The position numbers were made by a program, and so were the translations under genes. Source: Cyanophora paradoxa (Eukaryota > Glaucocystophyceae > Cyanophorales > Cyanophoraceae). From it: a stretch of DNA of 64,000 bases. The stretch is taken from the NCBI GenBank assembly GCA_004431415.1, contig QPMI01000603.1, forward strand, positions 62,001-126,000. The letters run 5' to 3'. The notes under the pieces are model-generated. The model saw only the letters and a list, made by a program, of their open reading frames with translations. It did not search any database and was not told the DNA's origin. Positions 40,001 through 53,300 of the stretch are shown in pieces (the stretch's first letter is position 1; every line of letters begins with the position of its first letter).

Positions 40001-43000
40001 TTGCCGCACATTGGGCTTGCCCGGTGCGCCCCGCAGATCGTGACATTCGCTGATGATAAAAAAATGCATTGCACCGCAGGATTGCACTGCAGACAGTGAC
40101 TGGAGATTCGGATGGTTTCGTTGAATTTCGAGACAGCTTTCAGACGAATTCAAATAATTTCATGTGGTACTCTCGAGCCATTCCGAAAATTAAATCTTAA
40201 AAATAAGTTTATAAGCTGACGGCCCTGATGCGGGGTTAGGTATTTTTGCAGTCCAGGTGACGTCGATGACGACGAATTGCAGAATCTTTACAACTTTCCC
40301 TGCGATGTCCGTCCCGCTCGCCTGCACGCGCGTGAGAGCGATGTATTTTTCAAGTATGCATTCCAACTGGCCGCGACGGCAGGCACCCGCTGGAAAGACC
40401 GCAATGGGCCTCGCGCTTGCAGTGGACTCTACTTGGGTCGTCCGGCTGCAGATGTTCACGGGGGCGAACGCGATCCCCGTCGACGGGTCGTGGCATCACG
40501 TCGTTCTTGTTGTGACCGACTCACTTATTACAACGTACCTCGACGGACAGGCGAGGGCGCACACGAAGACCGGGACGGGCCTTCCCGGCAGAGCCGCATT
40601 TATCCCGACCATCACGCGGCAGCTCCACCGACTCGGTTCTGCCGGGGATACGCGGAACGCCCGAGACATGTACATGTCCGGTTAGTAATTATATAAAGCA
40701 GCTTGCTGCGAGTCTAGTCTCGTCTCGTGCTCTGCGGATCATGAAGCTGTGCAGACTTCGGAATTTGGAGCGATGCCCTCACTGCGGCGCAAGTGCAACT
40801 TTTGTTTGAAGACGACCCGCGACCAAGAACTCTTTCATCGACTCAACTGTTTCTGCCATTCTCAGGTTGTGGCTCGACGGTAAATATGTGCAGATCCGGA
40901 GATATATGCGCTTCGACAATATATCAATGTTTCTCGCGTGCCAAACAGGCGAACGACACAAGCGGCCGGGAAAGACATGCGAGCCTCGTAGGGGACGTCG
41001 CTATTCTGACGGACTGTGTCCCCCCGGCTGATAGCACAAGTGCGCACTGCCCCGATCCGAGTACAAATCTCTTGCATCATTCCTTCTTTGATTATTTTGA
41101 TTTCACGCTACCCCCCACCTTCTCCCCTTCCCTCCGCCCCCCCATTCCCTCCTTCCCCTCCTTCCCCCCCCCCCCCCCCCCCCCCCCGCCTTCCCTTCTA
41201 TTTCCTCTCCTCCGCCTCCCCCCCACCCCCCCACCCCACCCCTCCGCCGCCCCCAGTCTTCTCCCCAGCCCCAGCTTTGTCTCTGCGCATGCATTGCTCT
41301 AATTCCGCCGTCTAGGTCAAACGGCAGTTGCCAACGCAAGGCCTGCAACGGGCGTGTATTTCGGGCACAGTGGAGCGTCGGAGTTGACCACGAACGATTA
41401 CATCAATTCGCCGACGTTCGTGCTCGGGACGCCATTTACAGTCAGCTTCTGGTGATTTCGCATCGTCATCGCAAGCTTGAGTGCTGCTTGACTCACACTG
41501 GAGCAGGATTATGCTGCGGAGGCCGCCCAGAATGCGAGGGCCCATTGTCAACTTCAACTCGGGGGGTACTACGGGTGACACGCTCTGGATTAAGCTCGAG
41601 CGGTATACCTGTATCTGATTTCTGTGCCCATCGGCAGATAGCCTCGTTATCGCATTCTGCCCTCAAGGCGAGTCATGGACCGACTACTCAGGAACCGTCA
41701 CCTGTTCGGTGATCAGAATTTCGACGTCGAGAGCTATGCGGTACATATGCGTTGGCTGACGGACCTCTGATTGTTCGCCGCCGGCGTCAGATGAACGCAG
41801 GCAGCACCGGCCTCTTGCTTCTCCTTTACACGGGGGCTGGACCACAGACAGTTAGCCTCAGCCCATTTCTGGGTGCGCTTGCATTTTAGAGTTTCTTATA
41901 CATCTAGAGTTGATTACTTCGCACACGCATTTCTTATTGGTTCGAATTTTCCGAAGGCGCCAATGGCATCCCCATCGATGGACGCTTTCACCACGTCGCG
42001 ATTACTTTTGCGGACAATGCAGTCTTAACGTACTTGAATGGAACGCTTCGGCCGCACTCTAAAACTGGAACAAACCTTCCAGCTGCAGCCGCCGCGTGGC
42101 CCAAAATACAGCGCACGCACCACTGGATCGCTCGGTCGCCAGGGGGCGAACCAGGCGTTGCAGCCATGGCCCTTTTCGGTTTGTGGCTTGCCCACGCTTC
42201 TGTCTCAGCGCTCCATCGCGATGTCTCTCAGCGCTGTTGCAGACTTTAGGATTTATTCCGCTCTCCTGACGCAAGCGGAAGTGATAGACGTCCTCGCTGG
42301 TGCTATGGCCACCGCTCCGCTTGAGCAGCGGCTGGCATTCGATGGCTGCGGTACTGTGGTGCGCAAAATGAAAGCTTAAGGGAGCGCGCCCGGCGCAGCC
42401 GCACTCATTTCGTGCTCGCGATCGCTAATATAGTACCTCGCAGGCATTGGATTCGAGTGGCTGGAAAAGGCACGCGCAACTTTACGGTGACACTTCTTTG
42501 CCGCGCAGTTGCCCAGCCCCTGGTTCGCAATCACTATCTGCATGTAACGGCTGTCGACGTACGTTTCATCAAGCTGCGTAACGCGCGAGCAGCGGCTTCA
42601 GTCTTCCTTTGGGGAAGCGGGTGGAATGGCCACGTCGCCCTTCCGGCGTTCACGTTAGGCACCCCGTTCACAATCTCGTTCTGGATCAATCCCCGAAAAT
42701 CCCAACTCGCGTGCGCGCCTACTCTAAAACTTCGCAATTGTCGGCTAATAGGCGTAATGACTGATGTTTTTATTCTGCCGCTTTGTAGGCGCATCTTAGA
42801 GTTTGGAACCGGGTCTGGCCAGGACAGCATTGTCATCGGACTCCTCCCCAAGGGAACCGTCGTATCCGATAGGACCGTTTCCAACGCGCAGATCACGGGC
42901 TCGGTGGGTCCGGGACCACTGCCTGCATTTGCAGCCGATCGGAAACGTTCCTGATATCGCGCGCATACGGGCAGGCGAAGGATGGCGCTATAAGCCTTAC

Positions 43001-46000
43001 TGTGCTTGCTTACAGCGGCAGCTCCGCCGTCGTCCATCTCGAGGCGTTTGGAGGCGCCAACAGCATTCAGGTATATGCGTACATACAATTGATGCATGTT
43101 TACTTTGTTCGGACAGCGGCGTCATTCTGGGCTCTCTTTTTTTGCAGATTGGACAGTACTCTCACATTACTCTGATCTTCACTGCTGCGGAAATATACAC
43201 GTATTTGTGAGCCCCGTCCCCCGTCTCTCCCCATGGCCAAACCCCACACGCGTATCCCGCCTTCCTCCCTGCGCATTCACTGGACTTTGCGCTTCATAGA
43301 AACGGTACAGTTCGGCCTCACTCCAAGACGGCCGCGGGGGTCGCGGGCGCCAGCGCACCACTTACGCGAGTCGGACGAGAGGCACACTACATCGCGAGGG
43401 GCCAGCGGGGCGAATCTGGCCTCAATGACGGATACCTCTCCGGTTCTTACCCTTGCAATTGCCACTGCAGCTGCCCCTTGCGCTGTGTTGGACCCTTGCG
43501 ATCGGGCTTCTCGCAGACTTTCGGGTGTACAGCGCAAATCTGTCCGCGGTGCAAGCGCTCGAGCTGTTCCATGGCGAGCAAGCCGACGCGGATGCGATGC
43601 TTGAACTTCATTACGTCTTTGATGAATGCAACGACATGGTACGTATGCGTATGGCGTACATATGCGCACACGTAGTTGTCTTTTGCACCCTAGAGCGAGC
43701 TTCTCTGCACTTCATTAGATATTGCGAGCTGCGTGCACGTGCTTGCATCGTACCCGGTGTGCGTTTCTGACAGACTGCGTTGTGGAACATGTACAGGTGA
43801 CGGACCGGTCAAGAAAAGCGCGCGATGGATTTATTATCGGAAAAGCCACGCAATTCGGTGGGCCGTGCCCGCTACAGCCTCCTGACGCATGTGCGCTTTT
43901 CAGCGATAGAGCTTCTCCGCTCGTTTGCCCTGAACCTCATTATATAACCCGCAGTCCTTGTTTTTGGAACCAAGGCCCTAGAAGGCGGCGCAGTCGACCA
44001 AACTGAGCGAGTTCTTGTAACTCCTTCATTTGAGTTGGGCACTCCTTTAACGATCGCGTTCTGGTTCGACTTCAATTTCATTGAATGTCCACAATCGTGT
44101 TCAATTAATTAAACGAATATCGCGTGGGCATTCACAGGCTGCGCATCAACACAAGTCAGGCAGACCCGAATGCTCTTTCGCGCATCTTGGATTTTGGAAA
44201 CGGAGTTGGGTCGGACAATATTGTACGTGATCAATTGTGTTCATTGATATTGCAGATGCTGTTTGTATCTCGCTCACGTGCACGTCACGGGAGATTTTGA
44301 GCTTCTGTGGTCCCCCCGGCGCATCCCCTTCCGACGCGGAATGCGAGGTGCGGGCTCGGACGAAGAATAACAGCTGTGAAATCGTTCATTCGCTCACTCT
44401 TACACTTAAACATCCCGCACAGCCGCACAGGAGAGCAGGCTACGAGACGCTTGTGCTTGCGGTATATGACGGGACCCAGCTGAAGCAACGGATGGCTGTC
44501 TTTCTCGCAAACGACAGCCTCAAAACGGACAGTACCTGGCGCCACGTCGCGCTGGTACTGACCTCGGATGCGTATAACGCGTACCTTGATGGCATCCACC
44601 GTCCGAACGCTAGAGCGTCGCGCCTCATGCCCGGGACGGGCACAGTTCCCAAGCGGACTCGGACCACGCACTACATCGGCGCCGGCTGGCCAGCCGGCTC
44701 TGGGCCCTATGCGTTCGGCATCGAGCTGGCGGACTTCCGGGTGTACTCCGCGGCGCTTTCGAGGGACCAGGTCGGCGACGTGGCGCGAGGCGCCGTGGCC
44801 CGGGACCGACCCCCTCTGGAGCTGTACTACAAGTTCGACGCGTGTGGCGGCACAGTGCGTGACAGTGGCGCCGCTCCCAAACGTGATCTCGCTTTCAGCC
44901 GACTTTTGTCCAGGCGGTGGATCACTCGGGCAAAGGAAGGCCGGGAACAATGTACGGCGACCTCGGCCCGTCACGGCAGTGCCCCATGCCTGCCCCAGGT
45001 GCCTTATACCGCTGCCGTATCTGGCTTTGGTAGCCCTTCACATCTGCGAATTCGAAGGCGCCTTCTTCGGCACGAGCGAAATAGGAGGCAGCCCCGCTTC
45101 AAAGCATAGATACATCGAGGTTCCTGCGTTCGGTCTCGGTACACCTTTAAGTATCGATCTGTGTTGCGACGGCGGCGGCTTTTCTCTTTTTTTCAATCAC
45201 ATGATCGGTCTTGAACATTTACAGATATGAGTGCGCAGGGTCAAAGTTCCAAGACAGACCGCGATTCTCAACTTTGACCGAATCATGGGTAATGTTAAAT
45301 TTCTACAGCTGCTTCAGATGCTATCAATCACCCAAATATCACACTACAGATTTCGGCTGCGGCCTCGATTGCAATAACATCGTTCGTCAGAGTTTCACAG
45401 ATTCCTTCTCGTAGCGTATTCAGATCAGAACGTTAATTGCTGTCGGTGCAGGTTGTTGCCTGGTGTATTCCTGGAGGATCTGGAACCACAGCCCCGTGCA
45501 ATGTGCGCATTGCTTTCTAGATCTCTTTTCATCACTGAGTCTGATGCAAATTTTTACGTATACGCATGTTTGCAGAGCAATCCAACCGCAACAGGGATGG
45601 CCTTGATTATTCAGTTTTACACATCATCAATGTATTACGAAACGATAGCCTTCAGAGACGACAACAACTTGCCCAAGAACGGCTTTTGGCACCACGTGGC
45701 TTTGGTGGTCTCGAGCACTGAGTTCCGCACATACCTGAATGGTAGCCAGGTGCCGCACTTGAAGACCGGACAGGCAGGCGGGTCTGGCACAACCGTTGCG
45801 AATATTGTCAGGCCCCTTCAGTACATTGGACGTAGTCTTTGGGCGACTGAGAGCCCGTCCGACGTTTATTTATCGGGTGCGCTTCTTTCAAACTCCACCG
45901 CAATGAATAGAAAATCCCCAAGTTTATAATTAGTTAACGTCTTGTCGGAAGGATTTCGTATACACTCCGCGGCGCTCTCGGCCATCCAAGTCATGGAATC

Positions 46001-47350
46001 CTTTCTGGGCGCACAACCAGCCGCTCCCGTCGAGCTGCATTACAAACTAGACAGCTGCGGGAGCACGGTAAGCGCGAGCTGGCCGGTCCCGAGCCCCCCG
46101 AGCTATGCATATATATGGGTTCCGGTGTCGTCGTCGACGTCTGAGCCTCCCTCCGGTCCCGCCGGCGCCGCTGATACCTCCTTTAATTCCCGGCGCAGCC
46201 CGAAGGCACACTGTCCGGCAAGGACGTGCCAGACTCAAGCGGGCGGGGCCGCTCGGGCAAGTTTTTCGGCGACATCGCTATGGCCTGCCCTCCTCCGGAC
46301 TCAGGTTACTTTGGCTTCAGCTTTCAATTGTAATTTGCGCTTTTGCCACGCTCAAGTTTCACGCGCCATCAGGGATTGTTTTTGGGACATCGGGAGGGGC
46401 CAAGGCTGAGAGATATCTGGACATGAGCGACTTCTTTGCGAGCCGAACTCTCGTGTATCCTCTCTCATTTGAAGTGAGTCGCTGTCGCTCACGTATCGGC
46501 TTTTTTCACCATTGTCCAGTCTTGGATATATCCGAACACTATGCCGGATTATGCAAGTCGCTGGTTGCAAATCGGATCCGGCACAAGCGATTCCCTGGTC
46601 CGCCAACTTTTTCAGCTTTGCCCTGTATCTATGATGCTAAAATAGCGATGTTACTACCGCAGTGGTTTTATACCTGCCCGTGCTCACATTCAAACTGCGA
46701 GTACAAGTGCCAAAGCAAAGACGGATACTTGTTACATCAAAATAGCATGCAGAGCTCAGTATTCGAAGCGGGACTTCGCGTTGCTGTGGGCTTTTCTTTT
46801 GTACCGGTCCTCACATTTTTCTGTCTACAAGTTTGAGAATATGTTGCGATTGCTGACGTCCTTGCTCGACCAGCTTCAGCGCTGGACGCATCTCGTCGTC
46901 ACGTTCAGCGCCCCCAGCGGCGGGCAGTCCACTGCGCGGGCTTACAAGAACGGTTTGCTCGTCGCAACGCAATCTGTCCGAGACCTGCGGTCGTCTGCGC
47001 AATCATTAGCGTATATCGGGCGTTCTTTTATTGCGGTGAGTCCAGGACTGAATCTTAACGTACACGTGCTGCAGCTGGTTAAAGTGTATTGACCGTTTCC
47101 ACGCCCCCGGATCGCTTGCAATGCAGGGTGATCCTTACGCTGTGGACACTTCTATCGGCGGTAATTATGAACTTTGAAATAAGCGAAATGCGGCTTACTT
47201 CAGCATATTTGACTGGTGCGATTGCGCAGCTTTTCGTTTGTACGGTTCAGAACTCTCTGCGAGCCAAGTCCGTCTTGCGTACGCCAGCGCGAACGCCCCG
47301 CTTGCGGTTCCCGCGCCGCCCATCGTCGAGTACTTGTTCTCGGACGTCGA
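37072..47350 (+). other. Eight tandem LamG-like modules, each split over several exons
   Basis: Each ~1.2-1.5-kb module repeats the same exon order: (a) GxxFGTS...LGTPFTIxFW, at 37072, 38482, 39900, 41340, ~42600, ~43965, 45058 and 46367; (b) RILDFGNG...DNI, e.g. 44160-44222 and RVFDFANGAGVENLLL at ~37390; (c) WHHVALV...TYLNG; (d) KTG...YIGRS...LSG, e.g. 37894-38008; (e) DFRIYSxxLS...LELxYxFDxCGGxV, beginning near 38131, 39548, 40758, 42240, 43510, 44740, 45952 and 47228; (f) DxSGRGRHG...GD linker. Exon (e) is the best landmark and defines eight repeats. The domain family (LamG/pentraxin-like lectin fold) is recognised from these strand motifs. Divergence between modules is high, so the amplification is old. 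Confidence 0.75.
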
Positions 47351-50300
47351 CTGCGCGGTGCGCTAGCTTTACCGAATGCGCAAGGCAATTCTAGTTAGAG
47401 CTTTTGGCTACGTACACGTGTTTGCGCATCCGCAAACACCGACGCAAAAGGTTTTGGGGCATGCTCGCAGACAAACCGGACGCTCACCTCGTCGGGCGAG
47501 CCTCCAGGAGCCAAAATTGTTGGAGATGCAAGCGTCATCACGATCACCTCGCAGCCGTGTTCAGCTGCTATACCGGCCCTCCCAGCACCGTTCATCTTAT
47601 CGGCGATTTCCACGGGTCCGGTGACGGTACTTCTGACAGCGAACTTCACGGCCGGCGTCGGGATCTTGGCACTAGACGTGACTTGCAACGCCCCCGGTGC
47701 ACCGACGGGAGGTTATGTAGCCTCCGTTTCTGTGACCGACGCAGACGCGGCCGGAGCCGCCCTGTCCGTCTCGGTGGAGCTCTCGTACGGTGGATCATAC
47801 GTCGCTTCATGCTCTGTGAAAGCAACGGACCGCATGACCGGCAGAGCCTCACCGGAGTCAGCACTTGTCAATGTCACAGTTCCTCCGGTACCCGAAATTC
47901 TTTTGAAGCCGTTCTTCTTCTCATTGACTGTGTGCGTATGTAGGGGAACTCCATTGCGGCGCAGAACGCTCTTCTTCCTTCGGGAAATACGGGCGCGAGC
48001 AACGCATTTTCTCGAGTTGGTACGTGGAGGATAATTGAAGTTTCTGTGACGCTATAGCTATACGTATACGTCTCCATTTGGCAACCTCGCCGCAGGAAAC
48101 GCCGTCATTCCGCAGGAGAGCGGCCGAATCGTATTCGTCACACCGCTCGCAAACTACCTCATTGGACAGAAACCCGCATCTCACCGCCTTGGTTTAATCA
48201 CGCGGACTACAGAGGAATTCACGTACTGCGACTTCGACCTCGACAGCAACCGCTGTTCCTTCGTACAGGGGCTTGCGGATGTGTGCACATGGAACAGAAA
48301 ATCGTCAATCCTATATATAGAGATGCTGGCCGTGGCGAGATGCTAATGTCAACGTTAACCCTTTTCCTTTCGTTCAGCTACTTGGCGATGCCGAACCCAC
48401 TGACTTCGCGTATTCGTCCATGACTCCGGTTATCACGCTCGCACTGCTTTTTTGATGAAATCGTGCTCGAATGTCGTTTAGAAATTGATTGTTTGTTCAG
48501 TGGCCGGCCAAGAATTGCGATGCCCGTTTCGCCCCTGGCAACCTCACTGCATTCCAGGCGCGAATCCGATCGCATACATTAAACCCCCAAGTGAGACGCA
48601 GACAGACACACGCTCATTCCGAAGCAGAACAATTGGCCGTGGACATCTCACGCTTACTTGAACGCGAGCGATCTCGTCGGATCCACCGTTGCATCCGTCT
48701 TGCGCCCTCCTTCCGACTGCGTTGGTTTCGGCTGCTACTCGTATTCTGCGCAAAGGTGGGCGGCGTACGCGTTCGGCAGGTGCATGCCGGCCCCATACGG
48801 GCCCATTCGGAGCTGGCCCGCGGGTCTGTGTGGGGGCGCCGGGCCGTACGATTTTATCACCACGGCGGCCGCATGGGTGCACGACTTCCGCCATTTCTAC
48901 GCGGCCTATGAGCGCAACTTTTACGAATCGGTGCGTAAACGTTGCACAGCGCTTGACCATATGGCATGCCTGCTGAACCCAGCTCAAAGGTTTCAGGTCT
49001 CGCTTCCGCGAGCCCCACAGAAGAGTGCTCGTTTTTGAATTCGATATCATTTGCTGTCCAGTTGCTGTATTTCAGCCTTTTTCTGAATTCAATACAGGTA
49101 CAACTGGGCGGGAATGCTTGGAAATCTAAACATGTTCTCGATCTCGGTGAGACGCTCTCTATATGCATATGGCCATGGCAATCAAATCATGCATTGACTT
49201 GGTGTTATGCTACTAAGCCGACGGGAAGCAATGCAAACATCACTAAACACCGCTCGCGCCACTTCCGCCTGCAACCCGAACTATTTGGTTTCGCGTGGGC
49301 TACGCCAGGCGCTGAGACGTCAGCCGCAGTGGCTTTTGGAAACCACTTCTTCTACGGCACGTCCCCTTTAAGCCGCGCAACGCTTTATACTTGCCACACT
49401 CAGCTCATATAGAGACTCAGGCGCCACCAATTGCCTCGACTTTTATGACGCCGAACCCTCCGGCCGGACATTTGAAGGCAACGAGACAGCCAGCGATGTG
49501 AGGCGGGCGTATCCCGACCTCACATCGTTCGATGCACTCCTCATGCAAGAGCTGAGGGTATGGTTGTACCAACTACAGTTACAATGAATTTAATTAACAT
49601 TATAACTAATCTAATTCTGAACGGACCGTCTTCGAATTCCCAGTTTTTCCAGTTCTGGCAGCGCGGAGTGGCCCTTTTCTCTTCATTTGCTGTGCTTCGG
49701 AATAGCGGCGGGCCCTCCGTCGTGCCGCTTTTGAAAGTCTGCTCGCTGCCGCTGGGGGTTGCTCTTCTCAAGTTTGACCTGGCATCAATTGCGCCTGCCG
49801 GCTTCACCGCCTCGGCCGAGTCGGTCTATAGAAGCGTCCCGTGCGCATTCGAATACCAGTCTAGTTTTAGTCACCGCTCGCTTGAGTTCATATGCATTCG
49901 ACATCCGAACCAACACCTGCTTCAGGTGGCCGCAGGAGAACGGCGCCTTTTTCGCCGACTCGTTCCCTGTGGGGGCATCGGTGCAATCTATGCACACCGA
50001 CGGGCGGGTCGCTGATGGAGGACCGATCCTTTACCACGCCATCGTTCGGTACGTCTTGACGTTGCATTTCTTCAGCTTCAAATTTCCCGTGGCCGTCCTC
50101 CTTTGATATTTCCGCGGTCGCAGGATGCCGTTCTTCCCTAATGCATCGCTCGCCGGCGGTTGCCCGGTTATGCTCGTCTCGGGCATCTGCGGAGTGCGCG
50201 CTGTCGCACACGTGATCGCCATGTTAACGTGGGAGGTCGACGCCTCGCGCTTTTCCGACGCGCCCGTCGGCGTGAGAAGCTTCAGCCCCTCCTTCCCTGC

Positions 50301-53300
50301 ACCGTCCACACACCGCACGGCCGTCTTCACGCACACCGCGCCGCGGATTCTCCGCTCCGAGCAGCTCGCGCTTGCAGACCACTGGATTGTGCATATGCAT
50401 ATTGAGCTACCGACGCCGGCGCCGTCTTTGTAGGCTGATACATGACGTGGCGAGCAGGTACAGAATGAGCGCCCGCTCCACGCCGGATACGGGCACGGGT
50501 ACCTCGAAGGCCGATGGATCGACCCGCCCAACTCGAAGTACAGCTTCTGGGTCACCGGCGACCGCGTCACTCGCGTCCGCAAGATGAACGCCTTCCAAAG
50601 CGGGATGGCCAGCCCGGCTGCAAACATCGAAGGCAGCGTTCAGATTTACAAGACCGCGGGCTGGCGCGGCACTCGGCAGGAGTGGACCTCGGTAAGCATT
50701 TCGCCCGGTTATTGCATTCTATCGCTTAGTTTTGCATACCCCAATCTGAAGTCTGTCGTGAAACGTTGCAGATTGCTGCTGCCGTCTATAAGGATGGCAA
50801 TTTGTAGTGCGTGGTCTACCTGACGCCTGCGCATACAGCGGATATTGAGAGAGCTTGTCACTGCAGCGTGGTGCAGGAGGTGCACACACAGTCGAATACG
50901 CGTGTCTTTGCCTTTGCCTCGGACCGCGAGACACGCCCGGGATACGTGCACAGCCGCCGAATGAAGCGAGCCGCCGAGCGATCTCCCAGCTCGCGGCTCA
51001 TTCGTCTTGAGAACGTGGACGCCAGCGACTCGTTCAGCAGCACTACAGTGCAAGTGACCGTCATCGTGCCGAACTTCCCGGTTCGCGGATACGCGCGCAT
51101 CGCGCGATCGGGCCTTCAAGCTTCGAATATTTTTGCTTTCGCTCGCGGCTGACATTGTAGTCATACGCGTGATCAGGCAAATGTGCTGTACGCAACGGTT
51201 GTGGATGACTACTCCAGCGGCCGAATGTTTGAAAACGATCCAAGCGTCCCGTTTTCCGAGCTTCCTTGGGTGCGGCCTTAAGCTTGCTGTTGCTGCAGCT
51301 GTAATAACTGGGGCTGAGCCGCTTCTAGGTGGTGTTTGTCGTTTCCGAGCCAGCGTATGTGATTAAACTGCACACACGCTGCAAGCCTGGGACCAGGTGG
51401 AATTGGAAGGTAAGGGATTTGTAACAGATTAGGGCCTCGAAAACTGGGTTGCGATTAGCGAACAATTCGAACTGATTATAATCCCCCGCCTCGCGCCAGG
51501 CTGCGCTTTTCAACCGCTCCGTCGCTATCTCCGATCTCTGCGTTGATTTGCCTGCCGGTGCTTTTGTTTGAATGAGACTCGCATTAGTATCAATATCGGC
51601 ATTCCTGGACCTTGCCTTGACCTTGCACGCTTAAACTCATGTGGCGATCGTTTAAAATTTGATTTCAGGGCGGTGCTCGTCGCGAGAAGGCCTCTTACTC
51701 GACGAGGATGCTGAACTGTGCGTGCTCGAAGGTTTTATATCAATTGGTCTTCAATACAAATTGCGTACTGACTCAAGTATCCGCGGCAGCTGCCCGAGCG
51801 GGACATTCAGTGGAGCGGGCGCCACGGAATGCACGACGTGCAGCGCCGGAACATCTTCGGACATCGGCGCTTCGTCTTGTTACGGTGCCCGGCTGCAATA
51901 TGTATAATGGATCGAGCTTGCAATGACGTGACCTTCGCTCTTCGCAGATTGCCCGCAGCACACGTTTTCCATAAACGCGGGCGACCCGTGCACCCCATGC
52001 GCGGAGAATCTTTTCACCCCGTCTGTACGTTGCACTACAAACTGCCATATCATCTAGATTTCGCAGCGTTGTCATCTCGCTGCTATTAATTCGTACTCAG
52101 GCCAAATGGACGTTCCAGTGTGTGCCGTGGTCCGCGTCTTATTTAAATGAGCGATTGCCCTTTTTGTAAGTCTGACAGTCATAATCCTCTCCCGCGATCG
52201 TTCAGCTTCCCCGGGACGTATCTTCAAAGAGTGCCTCTCGCATGCGTGCAGTGTCCGTCAAATAGGTACAGCATGGGCGGCGCGCTCGACTCGTGCTCCA
52301 GCTGTGCGTCTCCTCGCGATCGCCGATACACACTTGCGATATTAATTGCACGCGCTGTATATACGTACATGTGCCCACGCTATCGTCGACTTATATCAAT
52401 TAATGCATCTCATGATCAGGTCCAAAGGGGTGGTACCCCACGCCTGATCTGACCAACTGCGCGCCATGGTGAGCCTTTCTATGTGTCCCTTTCGTGAGGT
52501 CTTCGGTCTTCGGTCTTCACGTTCGCTGGCACGGCAGCTTGGCTGGAACACACCAACCTGGCGAGCTTCGGCCATGCGAGGCGTGCCCGCCCGGAACGTG
52601 GGCCGCGGAGGCGCACTTTGGGCCTTGCAATACATGCCCCCCGGTAGCTCCCGCAATCTATTTTCTCGAATTCAAAGGCAGATACATTTCGGAAGGGGCA
52701 AGTTACGACGGATAAGCAAGACGGATGCACGTGGTGCCGGCCCGGTTTCGGGACTCCTTCGAACGAGGCTATCTGCTTATCGTGCGATGAAGGTCAAATT
52801 AAAAACAGCCGTGCTTATCGCTAACTCAGAGCCACCTCTTTCTGACCCTGCATCGCTCTGGCAGACTACGCATCGCCTGAAGGGAAGGGCTGTGAAAAGT
52901 GCGGCCCCGGCTACATCTCGCAGCCTGACAGAAAGGTACCGGCGTCCTCTTGCTTCGCTCAGAAGCATCGATATCGAGGCATTCGATTCGTTGTTATACG
53001 AATAATGTCGCCGTTTACGTAGACCTGTTTGCCATGTCGTGGCGGTACGGCGGAATATGGGCGCCCTGGGGAGTGTCTCCCGTGCGCGCAGAACGAAGTT
53101 GCCCCTTTCGAGGCGTCCGCAAAATGCACAGCGTGTCCGGACGGCAAGTACGCTTCAGTGGACCAGCGACTCTGCTTTGAATGCCCAGCTGGTCAGCACG
53201 TATCTGCAGCTGCTTCTATCCGTAATTATAATCTCCACTGATCGTGAGTCCCTTGTGTGATCACGGTAGGTACCTACCGGCATGGAACAATGGCAAATTG

